Part shown: positions 1 to 7,224 of the stretch, in pieces
Layout: the number at the start of each line of letters is the position of its first letter
How positions within the stretch are numbered: the first letter of the stretch is position 1
NCBI GenBank assembly: GCA_025056835.1
Contig: JANWVS010000044.1
Coordinates: forward strand, 1-9,273
Reading direction: 5' to 3'
DNA from: Gemmataceae bacterium
GTDB lineage: Bacteria; Planctomycetota; Planctomycetia; Gemmatales; Gemmataceae
Length of the DNA: 9,273 nucleotides
The notes under the pieces: generated by a model
What the model was told of the DNA's origin: nothing
Seen by the model: the letters and a program-made list of their open reading frames with translations, nothing else
Database searches by the model: none
Translations under genes and position numbers: made by a program

Positions 1-884
1 GCGTTGTCTTCGAACACGCTCACGCACCAGTCGGCCTCGCCGAGGAGCTGCCGCACCTGTTGCGTCGCAGCGAAGATCGTCTCTCGGAGCAGATTGCCGT
101 AGCTTCGCTCTTCCACGCGGCCATCGGCGTGGTACAGGCGGAAGTCGATTCGTCCTTTGAGCGTCTTGTGCGAGCAGTGCTCCGACCAGGTCTGGGCGAT
201 CGTCTCCAGCTCGACATCGGTCGGGTCGCGGCCCTGACTTCGGAAGTAGGCCTGGATCGTTTTCATTTCGACCAAGTTCAACGATAACTGCCCCTGGCGG
301 CTGAGCTGGAGCAAGCCGGCGTCGTCGAGATCGCCCAGTCGGACCGTCACCAGTTCGAAAGGCCGCGTCTGGCCCACAGTGAGATGATCCAGGTGCAATG
401 GCCCGGCGATGATCTGTTCGATGGCGTCATTGGCCAGCACGCGCGGCCAAAGGAGACGGCCTGCCTCCGGGTCGGGCGGCTGCGCGAAGTAATAGCGGCG
501 AAATGTCCGCACGTTCGCCACCGCGATGCCGAGATCGGCGGCCGCCAGCGTCACACTTTCGGCCACCGGGTCCATCACCCCGGGCTTGGGGAGCACGGTC
601 ACGACGTAATCGGTAGCGGAAGTAGATTGCTGTTGGTCGGCTGCCGGCGCCGGACCGGGGCCGAGCGCCAGCACGCGTCCGGACTCCACGAGCGGGTCGA
701 GCAGCAACTCGTGCAACAGCCGCTCGACGTCCTCGCGCGGCAGCTCGCCTTCCAGCAAATAACCGCGGGCGGCATGGTCGATGTTCGGCTTAGCCGCATG
801 CGGATACAAGAGGGCAAACTCGTCGGCAAGGCGCCGCGCTTCGAAGTCGATGTCTTTGGGCGAAATTTCAACTTCCCAGAGCAT
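1..884 (-). CDS. purL: Phosphoribosylformylglycinamidine synthase PurL, N-terminal part (cut by window edge)
   Basis: PurL makes FGAM from FGAR, ATP and glutamine-derived ammonia in cytoplasmic purine synthesis. The window holds the first 294 codons; the frame stays open to the left edge, so the C-terminus is missing. The linker signature TWSEHCSHK lies at residues 232-240 and is diagnostic for PurL-type FGAM synthases. Before it are two stretches that look like PurS halves: about 1-75 (GYLLEGELPREDVERLLHEL) and about 92-165 (YVVTVLPKPGVMDP). A PurS-like module therefore seems fused to the N-terminus, as in long PurL, rather than encoded separately. Whether a glutaminase domain follows cannot be seen. 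The ATG at 884 is chosen because an AGAGG ribosome site lies 6 nt upstream. The first 17 nt overlap the 3' end of tyrA, which suggests translational coupling. The family call is firm; the PurS reading is inference. Confidence 0.93.
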   Translation of the reverse strand, partial: MLWEVEISPKDIDFEARRLADEFALLYPHAAKPNIDHAARGYLLEGELPREDVERLLHELLLDPLVESGRVLALGPGPAPAADQQQSTSATDYVVTVLPKPGVMDPVAESVTLAAADLGIAVANVRTFRRYYFAQPPDPEAGRLLWPRVLANDAIEQIIAGPLHLDHLTVGQTRPFELVTVRLGDLDDAGLLQLSRQGQLSLNLVEMKTIQAYFRSQGRDPTDVELETIAQTWSEHCSHKTLKGRIDFRLYHADGRVEERSYGNLLRETIFAATQQVRQLLGEADWCVSVFEDN

Positions 885-1707
885 CGCGAACCTCTTTGGC
901 CTGGGTCAACAAGCGCGTCAAGGCGGCCCCGTCGTCGGCCTCCAAGGCGCGGCGGAAGTCGGTGAGCTGGGCGGCGACGGCCTCGAGGCCGGCCAGGACG
1001 GCGGCGCGATTGTGGCGAAAGATCGCGGTCCACAGGCCGGGATCGCCCGCCGCGATGCGCGTCGTGTCCCGGAAGCCAGTCGCCGTGAGTTCACGCCAGG
1101 CGGGGGGCAAGGTCGTTGCCAGGGCGGCGGCGACGAGATGGGGCACGTGGCTTGTGACCGCCAAAGCCCGGTCGTGTTCGCGCGGCGGCATGAGCCGGAC
1201 CCAACTTCCCAACCGCTCCCAGAATTGTTGGACCGTCGCCAGAGCGGTCGGCGCGGTCCGCGCCGTGGGGGTGACGACGGTGCAACGGCCTTGAAACAAA
1301 TCCGGGTCCGCGAACTCTGGGCCGCGCTTTTCAGAGCCGGCCAGCGGGTGGCTTCCCACGAAAAGCGGCCCCGGCGCCGGTAAGTCGCGCTCCAGCCGCT
1401 CGACGATCAGGGCCTTGGTGCTGCCGGCGTCGGTGAAGATCGTTTGCGGCGGACACAACGAGGCGAAGCGCACCGCTTGGTCGGCAATCTGATCGACGGG
1501 GGTGCAAAACACGACGAGTTCGGCATCGCGCAAGGCCGCCGCCGGCTCGAGGTGGATTTCGTCGATGGCGCCGAGGGATCGTGCCTTGTCGAGCGTGGCC
1601 GGGGTTCGTCCCAGACCGCGCACGCGCCGCGCCAAGCCGCGTCGTTTGACGGCGAGGCCGATCGATCCGCCGATCAGACCCACGCCCACGATGGTGAGAA
1701 CGTCCAT
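868..1707 (-). CDS. tyrA: Prephenate/arogenate dehydrogenase (TyrA)
   Basis: This enzyme oxidatively decarboxylates prephenate (or arogenate) in tyrosine synthesis. The 279-aa protein has the expected length for a stand-alone TyrA without chorismate mutase or ACT domains. The N-terminal Rossmann motif GVGLIGGSIG is at 8-17, TDAGSTK at 92-98, the active-site GSHPLAGSE at 118-126 with the presumed catalytic His120, and the second conserved His segment SHVPH at 186-190. GFRDTTRIAAGDP at 211-223 is the family's C-terminal helical-domain signature. After strand beta2 the protein has GRT (33-35) with no Asp or Glu, which favours NADP over NAD by comparison with the cyanobacterial arogenate enzyme; this is inference. 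The ATG at 1707 has a GGAGG 13 nt upstream, a long spacing, but no in-frame alternative fits better. Its stop lies inside the start of purL; a 40-bp gap separates it from the upstream zinc-finger gene. Confidence 0.93.
   Translation of the reverse strand: MDVLTIVGVGLIGGSIGLAVKRRGLARRVRGLGRTPATLDKARSLGAIDEIHLEPAAALRDAELVVFCTPVDQIADQAVRFASLCPPQTIFTDAGSTKALIVERLERDLPAPGPLFVGSHPLAGSEKRGPEFADPDLFQGRCTVVTPTARTAPTALATVQQFWERLGSWVRLMPPREHDRALAVTSHVPHLVAAALATTLPPAWRELTATGFRDTTRIAAGDPGLWTAIFRHNRAAVLAGLEAVAAQLTDFRRALEADDGAALTRLLTQAKEVRDALGS
891..895 (-). promoter_or_regulatory. Ribosome binding site of purL
   Basis: AGAGG on the minus strand, 6 nt before the purL ATG at 884. It lies inside the tyrA coding region and supports the overlapping start. 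Confidence 0.6.
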
Positions 1708-1747
1708 AGGCCAGTGGTCGCCTCCGCGCAGTGCCGGCGGGCGTCGG

Positions 1748-2329
1748 CTAATTGTGCCAGACGTTGATGAGCACGAGACCCAAAAGCAAGCCCAATTGCG
1801 ATGCCGCCGCGACCAGGGCCGCGGCGGCCAGCCGAAAGCGCGGCCCGCGCGCCAAAAGCACGGGACATCCCTGCCCCAGGGCGCTAAGTCCCAGGCTGGA
1901 GCTGAGCAACGCCATCGTCGCGGCGAAGGTCATCGATTGGTCCAACGACCCAAAACATAAGCGAATGCCGCACATGAGGGTAATCGTCCAAGCGCTGACG
2001 GCCAGCACGAGACTCCACACGGCGCGCCCCCCTTGTTTCTTTAACTCACGGGGATTCGGTTCGGCGCGGCTGAGCGATTGCTCGGCACAGTCCACACAGG
2101 TCAGCTTGCCGTGCCAACGAGTGCGGCAGACAACGCACACCGGTTTGCGGCAGCGGGCACACACGGCGGCCGCCGGTGTCGCGGCATGCTGCGCGCAGAA
2201 CATCGCGTCCGACACCGGCTGGCGCCGCTCGGGACGCTCAAACAACGGCGCCTTGCACTTCGGACAGCGGGCGCCGATCGTCTCCGGAAAAGCGCGAAAG
2301 AAGCTGCGGCAACTGTGGCACTCGACCAT
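1748..2329 (-). CDS. Membrane protein with zinc ribbon and B-box-like zinc finger
   Basis: A 193-aa protein of unknown function. Residues 1-25 form a zinc ribbon (Cys4, Cys7, Cys22, Cys25). Residues 45-81 form a second finger with eight ligands: Cys45, His48, Cys57, Cys60, Cys65, Cys68, Cys78, Cys81, an arrangement like a B-box or cross-brace finger. After a charged linker come about three hydrophobic segments (roughly 104-126, 133-157, 166-190), so the fingers probably sit on one side of the membrane. The second finger matches that of the upstream gene ligand for ligand, so the two are likely paralogues. The start is 6 bp after the upstream stop with no clear ribosome site, and an in-frame stop lies three codons before this ATG, so it is the only possible start in this frame; coupling to the upstream gene is likely. 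No enzyme motif was recognised. Confidence 0.8.
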   Translation of the reverse strand: MVECHSCRSFFRAFPETIGARCPKCKAPLFERPERRQPVSDAMFCAQHAATPAAAVCARCRKPVCVVCRTRWHGKLTCVDCAEQSLSRAEPNPRELKKQGGRAVWSLVLAVSAWTITLMCGIRLCFGSLDQSMTFAATMALLSSSLGLSALGQGCPVLLARGPRFRLAAAALVAAASQLGLLLGLVLINVWHN

Positions 2330-2335
2330 CGGCCA

Positions 2336-3049
2336 TCACACCCACGGCTTGTGGTGGTAAATCATCGCGGCTACGACGAGCGCCGCGGTGTACAACGAAC
2401 CGGCCAGCCCAAAGAGGGCCACACTCTGACCGCCCAGACGCGGATCGTTCTGCGCGGCCCGCAGCGCCCAAAGTCCAAACGCCACCGCCGCCAATTGCAG
2501 GGTTGCCGCCGCACCGGCGAGATACCAATCGGCGCGCGTTGGTCCGGTCAGGGCCAGGATCAGCACGAGCACACCGGACGCGGACGCCGCCAAAGCGCTG
2601 AGCACGGCCTGGCCGGGCAGGCGCGGCGGCCGTTGCAACAGCGCGATCTCGTAGTTTTTGCACGGGCCGCAGAGCACACGGCCGCGGAACCTGACGACGC
2701 AATCCTCGCAAAAAGGCAGCTCACAAACCGCACACACGTGCTGTCGGGGGCGCTGGTCATGGTTGAAGCAGCGTTCGGGATCGGTGGGCCGAGGGCTGGC
2801 GCGCGGTCGAGGACGCAGCCGCGGCGGCACCGGTGCCGGCTCGTGCTGCGTGGGGCCGCCAAAAGTGAGCGGCTCCACCTTCGGGGGCGGCACCGCTTCC
2901 GCCGGCTCGGCGACAACCGTCGGCGCCGCCACGGTGCTCTCCCACGGTACCACCACGCCTTGTCCGCAGCTGCAAAAAATCATCGACCCGGCCGAATTCT
3001 CCGGACGACCATGCACCTTCTGACAGACCGGGCAGCTAAACCAGATCAT
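2336..3049 (-). CDS. Membrane protein with zinc ribbon, Pro-rich linker and B-box-like zinc finger
   Basis: A 237-aa protein of unknown function. The N-terminal ribbon has Cys6, Cys9, Cys26 and Cys28. A Pro/Ala/Arg-rich, probably disordered linker spans about 40-90. A B-box-like finger follows with Cys94, His97, Cys106, Cys109, Cys114, Cys117, Cys127 and Cys130. Three hydrophobic helices lie near 148-168, 174-196 and 209-231. Its start shares an ATGA overlap with the stop of the upstream gene, and an AGGAG lies 8 nt before the ATG, so translation is probably coupled. The finger spacing is identical to that in the next gene downstream, which indicates a local duplication. A role in holding a partner or sensing metal or redox state at the membrane is possible, but nothing in the sequence fixes it. 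Confidence 0.82.
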   Translation of the reverse strand: MIWFSCPVCQKVHGRPENSAGSMIFCSCGQGVVVPWESTVAAPTVVAEPAEAVPPPKVEPLTFGGPTQHEPAPVPPRLRPRPRASPRPTDPERCFNHDQRPRQHVCAVCELPFCEDCVVRFRGRVLCGPCKNYEIALLQRPPRLPGQAVLSALAASASGVLVLILALTGPTRADWYLAGAAATLQLAAVAFGLWALRAAQNDPRLGGQSVALFGLAGSLYTAALVVAAMIYHHKPWV

Positions 3050-3957
3050 CTGCCGCTCTCCTGGAACCGAAAGCTGGCCAGGGCCTGTTGCAAGGAGTGC
3101 TTGAGTCGATCGAAACGGCTCCAGCGCGTGCCGCCGACCAGGACATTGACGTAGCGCCGTTCCACCTTGACGCGAAACAAGAAGGTTCGGAGGATGCCGT
3201 CGAGCCGCACGTCGACGATGAATTGCTGGTCGTTGTCCCCTTCCTGGATGTCGCGCGGTTTCCAGGTCTGCGACACATTTTCGGGCAAGCGGCCGATCAT
3301 GCGCACCAGGTCGGATTCCCGGAAAAAGTCAAGGGCGCTGTCGCGAAGAGTGACCGCGTCCTTGTCGAGCGGTTCGGGGAACGACAACCAAAGAATGTAA
3401 GCGTCGGCCCGCGGGTTCACAAGCATCAGGTGGTCGCCGTTGCGTTGGCTCGATTGCGTGTCGAGCACTGCCCAGTCGGTCCGCGGTGTCGGCCGTTGTA
3501 TGACATAGGTGCTGTCGTCGTCGCCGCGCTTCTTGGCGGCCTGGTCGCCGGACGGATAGCGGAGCTTGCCGGCCCAGCGATACGAACGGATGAGGCCATC
3601 AAGATCAAACAGCTCGCGCGAGCCATAAGCGGCGATGGCGAGCAGCGTCAAAACGCCTCCCAGAAGCATGCCGGCCTGGGCCAGCCTAACTCCGCCGACC
3701 GGCCCCGGCGCGCGCGACAAGCGCCGATAAGCCACCGCGCCGCAAACCACTGCCGCGAGCGTACCGACGATCGTCAAGGCGCCGACCAGGGCCAGGACCA
3801 GACTGAGCACGGCCAACCCGCTCGTGCTGGTGGCCACCAGCTTGGGTGCCGGCGTGGCGATCGGCTTGTAACAATCCGGACAGGTAATCGTCTGGCCCGC
3901 GAACTTGTCGTCGATCTCCAGTCGGGCGCCACAGGTGCAAGTCAGGGGAATGGCCAT
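3046..3957 (-). CDS. Zinc-ribbon membrane protein with C-terminal soluble domain
   Basis: A 303-aa protein of unknown function. The N-terminal ribbon uses Cys7, Cys9, Cys26 and Cys29 and has the form FAGQTITCPDC (19-29), common at the start of planctomycete membrane proteins. Two hydrophobic segments lie at about 47-77 and 92-112, separated by a basic loop, like small two-helix DUF4190-type proteins. Residues 115-303 are a soluble alpha/beta-looking region rich in charged residues. It ends in a helix and a short SFRF strand (295-298), which recalls the end of Mog1/PsbP-like (DUF1795) domains; that link is inference. With two helices, both termini should lie on the same side of the membrane. 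No Shine-Dalgarno sequence precedes the ATG; instead a -10-like TAGCAT ends 7 nt before it. The stop overlaps the next start by 4 nt. The gene begins 43 bp after ccsA. Confidence 0.82.
   Translation of the reverse strand: MAIPLTCTCGARLEIDDKFAGQTITCPDCYKPIATPAPKLVATSTSGLAVLSLVLALVGALTIVGTLAAVVCGAVAYRRLSRAPGPVGGVRLAQAGMLLGGVLTLLAIAAYGSRELFDLDGLIRSYRWAGKLRYPSGDQAAKKRGDDDSTYVIQRPTPRTDWAVLDTQSSQRNGDHLMLVNPRADAYILWLSFPEPLDKDAVTLRDSALDFFRESDLVRMIGRLPENVSQTWKPRDIQEGDNDQQFIVDVRLDGILRTFLFRVKVERRYVNVLVGGTRWSRFDRLKHSLQQALASFRFQESGR
3058..3062 (-). promoter_or_regulatory. Ribosome binding site of the 237-aa zinc-finger gene
   Basis: AGGAG on the minus strand, 8 nt before the ATG at 3049 and inside the last codons of the upstream gene, whose TGA overlaps this ATG. 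Confidence 0.6.
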
Positions 3958-3964
3958 GGCAGGG

Positions 3965-3970
3965 ATGCTA
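3965..3970 (-). promoter_or_regulatory. -10-like box before the zinc-ribbon gene at 3957
   Basis: TAGCAT (TAnnnT type, within TATAGCAT) on the minus strand, 7 nt before the ATG at 3957, in the 43-bp gap after ccsA. The gene lacks a ribosome site, so an internal leaderless promoter for the zinc-finger, tyrA and purL genes is possible. No -35 match was found. Confidence 0.3.
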
Positions 3971-4000
3971 TACTCGCAATCGCCTCGGTCGGCGATCTAG

Positions 4001-5845
4001 TCAGGAAGTCGTATCCCATGTTGTCGCCGAGCGGCCAGCCCCGGAAGCGTAGCTCTGCCACGCCGACAAGGGCAGGCAACCGACGCCGGCGACGGCCAGA
4101 TGGATGGCCCCCACAACAAACAGCCATACCACCGTCGCCGACAGCGGTCCACTGCCGCCGTAAGCGTGCAGGCCGACGCCCAATTCGTTGGTTCCGAACC
4201 ACGACCAGAGCGTGACCAAGTTGCCAAGAACGGCTAAAACGGCGACGCCGCGCGTCTTGACCATGCCGGCCCACCGCGCATGCAGAATCAGCGCCACCCA
4301 GATGACGATCAAGAGGGCGCCATTTTCCTTGGGGTCCCAGCCCCAGAAACGGCCCCACGACTGATCAGCCCAGATGCCGCCGAGCACCGTTCCCAAGAAG
4401 CTCATGAACAGGGCGAAACAGAGCACGCCATAAGTGAGCTTGCTGAGGACGATGCCGAGAACTTCGCCGTGGAACATGCCCCGGGTCGTCTCGTCTCGGG
4501 CGAAGATGTCTTCCATTTTGCGGTTCAACACCGGCGTGAACACCCCCAGCAGGATGTACACCGCTCCGATGCCGCCGGCGACAAACGTCGCCATGTAACC
4601 GAGCGTTATCACGGTGACGTGGGTGGCCAGCCAGAAATTCGTGTCGAGCACGGCCTGCATCATCGCCATGGTATCACCCGAAAGGGACAAGTAATGGGCG
4701 ACGATGCCGGCCGTAATCCCCGCGACCGCGCTGGCGACCACGATCGAGATACTATTGCGATAAAGGAACTCCAACAGCAAGCCGACACCCACGCAGCCCC
4801 AGCCGATGAAAATGGCCGAGGAATACAGGTTTGTCACCGAGACGAAGGGGCGATCTTGAATGTACATCCGTGCCAACAAGCCGAAAGTGTGAACGACAAA
4901 CGCGGCCGCCATGAGATGGTACGCCGCCAGGTTCAGTGGGCGAAACCATCCCATCCACGAACAACAGCCCAACAGAAACGCGAAGCCGTAAAGGATAGAA
5001 GCATGGTGAAAGGCCTCGAACCGATTGTAAAACAATTCGAAGTCGACTTTACGGGCCGCCGCGGGTAGTTTGCTCTTGGCAAAGATCTCCTCTCCGCGCC
5101 GCACGATCTCGTTGAACGATTTCGCATCGTTGTCGGCGTAGGTGCGCAGCAACAGATAATGAAACGCGGCCGTGGGCACTTGTTTCATCTCCTCCATGGT
5201 GACGTGCGGCGGTACGAACGGCTCCAGGGGATACCACTTGTCCCGCTCGCCGCTCGGCGGCATGACCATGAGCGGAGCTTTGAGAAATGCCAGCTGTTGG
5301 AACAGCGCCAGGTGATTGGCGAGTTCGACGACTTTGGCGTCATAGAGGTCGTACTGTTTGCGGTCCTTATGGTCTTCCAGTTCCTTGGCTCGGCTCATCA
5401 AGTCGCCGATCTTGCCGCGGAATTCGTCGATCGCATAGCGAAACCCCGGCCGAGGCTCAAGCCCGAGCAGTTGCAGGACCTGCTCGTTTTCAATCCGGAA
5501 AACCTTGTGCTTCATGGCGGGGCCGTCGAACGCCTGTTGGTCGAGAAACGAGGTCATGGTGTCGAGCAGCCATTTGACAGCCGGCTGGCGAAGTTGCGAC
5601 ACTTCGTTGCCGTCCTGGCGCTCCTCGAGGAAGGTCTGTTTGCCGCTGATGATCATTAAGTTGATGCGGGCTACAGTGTCGATCGGCTTGAATCGGCCGC
5701 CGTCGAGCACCGGGAGCCGCGCATAGCTTTCCAGATCGAACTCCTTCGGTCCGCCGCGCGAGTACGACTTCAGCGCCGGATGCACAAGGAACAACAACCC
5801 CAGGGCGGTCGCCAACCAGGGAAACATGCGCGCCAAAGAATTCAT
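4001..5845 (-). CDS. ccsA: System II cytochrome c maturation protein CcsA/ResC with extended N-terminal domain
   Basis: CcsA and ResB/Ccs1 form the membrane synthetase that exports haem and joins it to CxxCH motifs of apocytochromes c outside the cytoplasmic membrane. Numbering uses the 614-aa product. The haem-handling WWD loop WGRFWGWDPKENG is at 497-509. His409 and His560 (in GVGLHAYG) fit the two external haem-ligand histidines, and His522 (LHAR) the in-membrane one; spacing 113 and 38 residues resembles fused CcsBA. TM1 is about 8-25. A soluble region of about 250 residues follows, starting with RLPVLDGGRFKPIDTVAR (43-60), a motif of the central region of fused CcsBA proteins. About nine more helices follow from 281 on. 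The ATG at 5845 is preferred to a GTG at 5890: it has a strong GGAGAGGG site, lies 13 nt after the resB stop, and leads directly into TM1. Confidence 0.92.
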   Translation of the reverse strand: MNSLARMFPWLATALGLLFLVHPALKSYSRGGPKEFDLESYARLPVLDGGRFKPIDTVARINLMIISGKQTFLEERQDGNEVSQLRQPAVKWLLDTMTSFLDQQAFDGPAMKHKVFRIENEQVLQLLGLEPRPGFRYAIDEFRGKIGDLMSRAKELEDHKDRKQYDLYDAKVVELANHLALFQQLAFLKAPLMVMPPSGERDKWYPLEPFVPPHVTMEEMKQVPTAAFHYLLLRTYADNDAKSFNEIVRRGEEIFAKSKLPAAARKVDFELFYNRFEAFHHASILYGFAFLLGCCSWMGWFRPLNLAAYHLMAAAFVVHTFGLLARMYIQDRPFVSVTNLYSSAIFIGWGCVGVGLLLEFLYRNSISIVVASAVAGITAGIVAHYLSLSGDTMAMMQAVLDTNFWLATHVTVITLGYMATFVAGGIGAVYILLGVFTPVLNRKMEDIFARDETTRGMFHGEVLGIVLSKLTYGVLCFALFMSFLGTVLGGIWADQSWGRFWGWDPKENGALLIVIWVALILHARWAGMVKTRGVAVLAVLGNLVTLWSWFGTNELGVGLHAYGGSGPLSATVVWLFVVGAIHLAVAGVGCLPLSAWQSYASGAGRSATTWDTTS

Positions 5846-5847
5846 GA

Positions 5848-5855
5848 CCCTCTCC
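5848..5855 (-). promoter_or_regulatory. Ribosome binding site that sets the ccsA start
   Basis: GGAGAGGG on the minus strand; its GGAG core is 6 nt before the ATG at 5845. The in-frame GTG at 5890 has no comparable site, so this element decides the start. Confidence 0.7.
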
Positions 5856-5858
5856 GTC

Positions 5859-7208
5859 TCACGAACGCGCTGGTGGTCGGCGTGCTCCACCAGAGGCGAC
5901 GGCGGCCGGTGCCGTTTCCGTCAACGCGGGCAGTCGTACCATCAGGAAGCGAAGCAACACGATGCCGAAATGCACCAACATGCCCAGAGTCACGATGGTG
6001 CAGGCTATATAAGGCAAGGTCCAGGCCGGATTCCGTACCACTTGCAGCACCGTCCCTTTAGTCAAGGGGTGCAACGACGATTGATAAAACGTCTCGCCGC
6101 GGTAACGAAGAGGATGGTTCATGTAAATGTCAACCGCAAGGTCATCGTTGGTTGCCTTGTTCGTTAACCGCACAACACTGCGATAATCCTTGGGAATCTT
6201 GGTTCCCGGGTAAACCTTGTGATGAAATTCTCTCAAGAAGATCGTGTAATCCCGGTAATTTCGCTGGGCTCGCAGGCTGATCTCATATTTTTGGCCATCA
6301 ACTTCGACCTGATCGGGTTGGTAATGAAGCAGCGTATGATACGTGGAAACGAGGTACGTGCCAAGCACGTCGTCCTTACCCTTGGCCCGGAGGCGGACAT
6401 AGGCCGACGCGATTTCGATTTTTTGATTCGGGTCGACGCCGGCCGTTTCATCGCGCGGTACGGCCATTTGCTTCAGGCCGATGCCGGTCGTTGCCGGGTT
6501 GGCCGCTCCCGCTCGGACCGGCAACAGTTCGGAATGGGGCATGAAATCGATGATCTCAATATCGAACGGCAAGAGCGGGTCGCTCAACTTACGGCCTTTG
6601 GCCAGTTTCACACCGGGTACGAGGGTTTCTTCATCGGTATCGGGCGACAGGCGGCGTACAATCGCCAACTCGACCTTGCGGTCGCTTTCGACGAAATTGG
6701 AGGAATACCCTTCCATGATCGTCATGCGTCCTTCAATGGCGAACACGCCGGTGATGAATTCGCCGAGCATTAAGAGGACGAGGCCGGCGTGCGTCAACAG
6801 AATGCCCGAACGCCGCCACGAGAACTGAAAGCGGACGGCATGGGCGGCGAGGAGATTGCACATCAACAGGCTGCCGATCAGCCATCCACCGGGAAACGGG
6901 ATCCGGTAGCTCGGCGGAATGTCGAGCAGGAAAAAGCAGAGCACCCGCACCGGGATCCAGGCGACGTCGCACCGGAAATACTCGTTGACCACGGTCCAGA
7001 TGCCTTGCTCCTTCTGCGCCCACGTGCCGTAAAAGACCAGCACGAACGCCAGCACGAACAGCACAACCGTAAGGCGCAGCGAGGCACAAAACTCCAAGAC
7101 GCGATACCACCGCGACCGGGGGGCACTTTGCCGCGCAGGCTTCGCTTCGTCAGGAGCCCCGGCAGGTCGCGGGGGCGGCAAACCGGCTTGAATGGCCGTG
7201 GAACTCAT
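5859..7208 (-). CDS. resB: System II cytochrome c maturation protein ResB/Ccs1
   Basis: This is the partner of CcsA in System II cytochrome c maturation; ResB holds apocytochrome and shares the haem channel. The 449-aa protein has a Pro/Ala/Arg-rich cytoplasmic tail (1-35), TM1 about 43-63 (SLRLTVVLFVLAFVLVFYGT), TM2 about 106-126, TM3 about 135-155 (GILLTHAGLVLLMLGEFITG), a large external domain (about 160-395) and TM4 about 397-420. The external domain ends with NHPLRYRGETFYQSS (364-378), a conserved ResB signature. His140 in TM3 is the likely in-membrane haem ligand known from fused CcsBA; this assignment is by analogy. The start has AAAGG and AGG sites 8 and 4 nt upstream and lies 16 bp after the previous stop. 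ccsA follows at once in another frame, so the pair is encoded as two proteins, not as a CcsBA fusion. Confidence 0.9.
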   Translation of the reverse strand: MSSTAIQAGLPPPRPAGAPDEAKPARQSAPRSRWYRVLEFCASLRLTVVLFVLAFVLVFYGTWAQKEQGIWTVVNEYFRCDVAWIPVRVLCFFLLDIPPSYRIPFPGGWLIGSLLMCNLLAAHAVRFQFSWRRSGILLTHAGLVLLMLGEFITGVFAIEGRMTIMEGYSSNFVESDRKVELAIVRRLSPDTDEETLVPGVKLAKGRKLSDPLLPFDIEIIDFMPHSELLPVRAGAANPATTGIGLKQMAVPRDETAGVDPNQKIEIASAYVRLRAKGKDDVLGTYLVSTYHTLLHYQPDQVEVDGQKYEISLRAQRNYRDYTIFLREFHHKVYPGTKIPKDYRSVVRLTNKATNDDLAVDIYMNHPLRYRGETFYQSSLHPLTKGTVLQVVRNPAWTLPYIACTIVTLGMLVHFGIVLLRFLMVRLPALTETAPAAVASGGARRPPARS

Positions 7209-7212
7209 CGTG

Positions 7213-7221
7213 CCTACCTTT
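7213..7221 (-). promoter_or_regulatory. Ribosome binding site of resB
   Basis: AAAGGTAGG on the minus strand, placed in the 16-bp gap after the previous gene; its two AGG cores end 8 and 4 nt before the ATG at 7208. Confidence 0.6.
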
Positions 7222-7224
7222 GGG

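Noticed and set aside
384..965. Plus-strand frame of 193 codons and minus-strand frame 599-1033
   Set aside because: Both overlap purL, whose minus-strand frame is open from 884 to the edge and carries the PurL signature TWSEHCSHK. The others are shadows.
2078..3154. Long plus-strand open frame of 358 codons, and a similar one of 375 codons at 3088-4215
   Set aside because: Both lie opposite minus-strand genes with clear zinc ribbons and membrane helices. Their products are rich in Arg, His and Gln without domains, as expected of antisense frames in GC-rich DNA.
5846..5890. Upstream GTG start for ccsA at 5890
   Set aside because: It adds 15 polar residues, overlaps resB by 32 nt and has no ribosome site, while the ATG at 5845 has a strong one.
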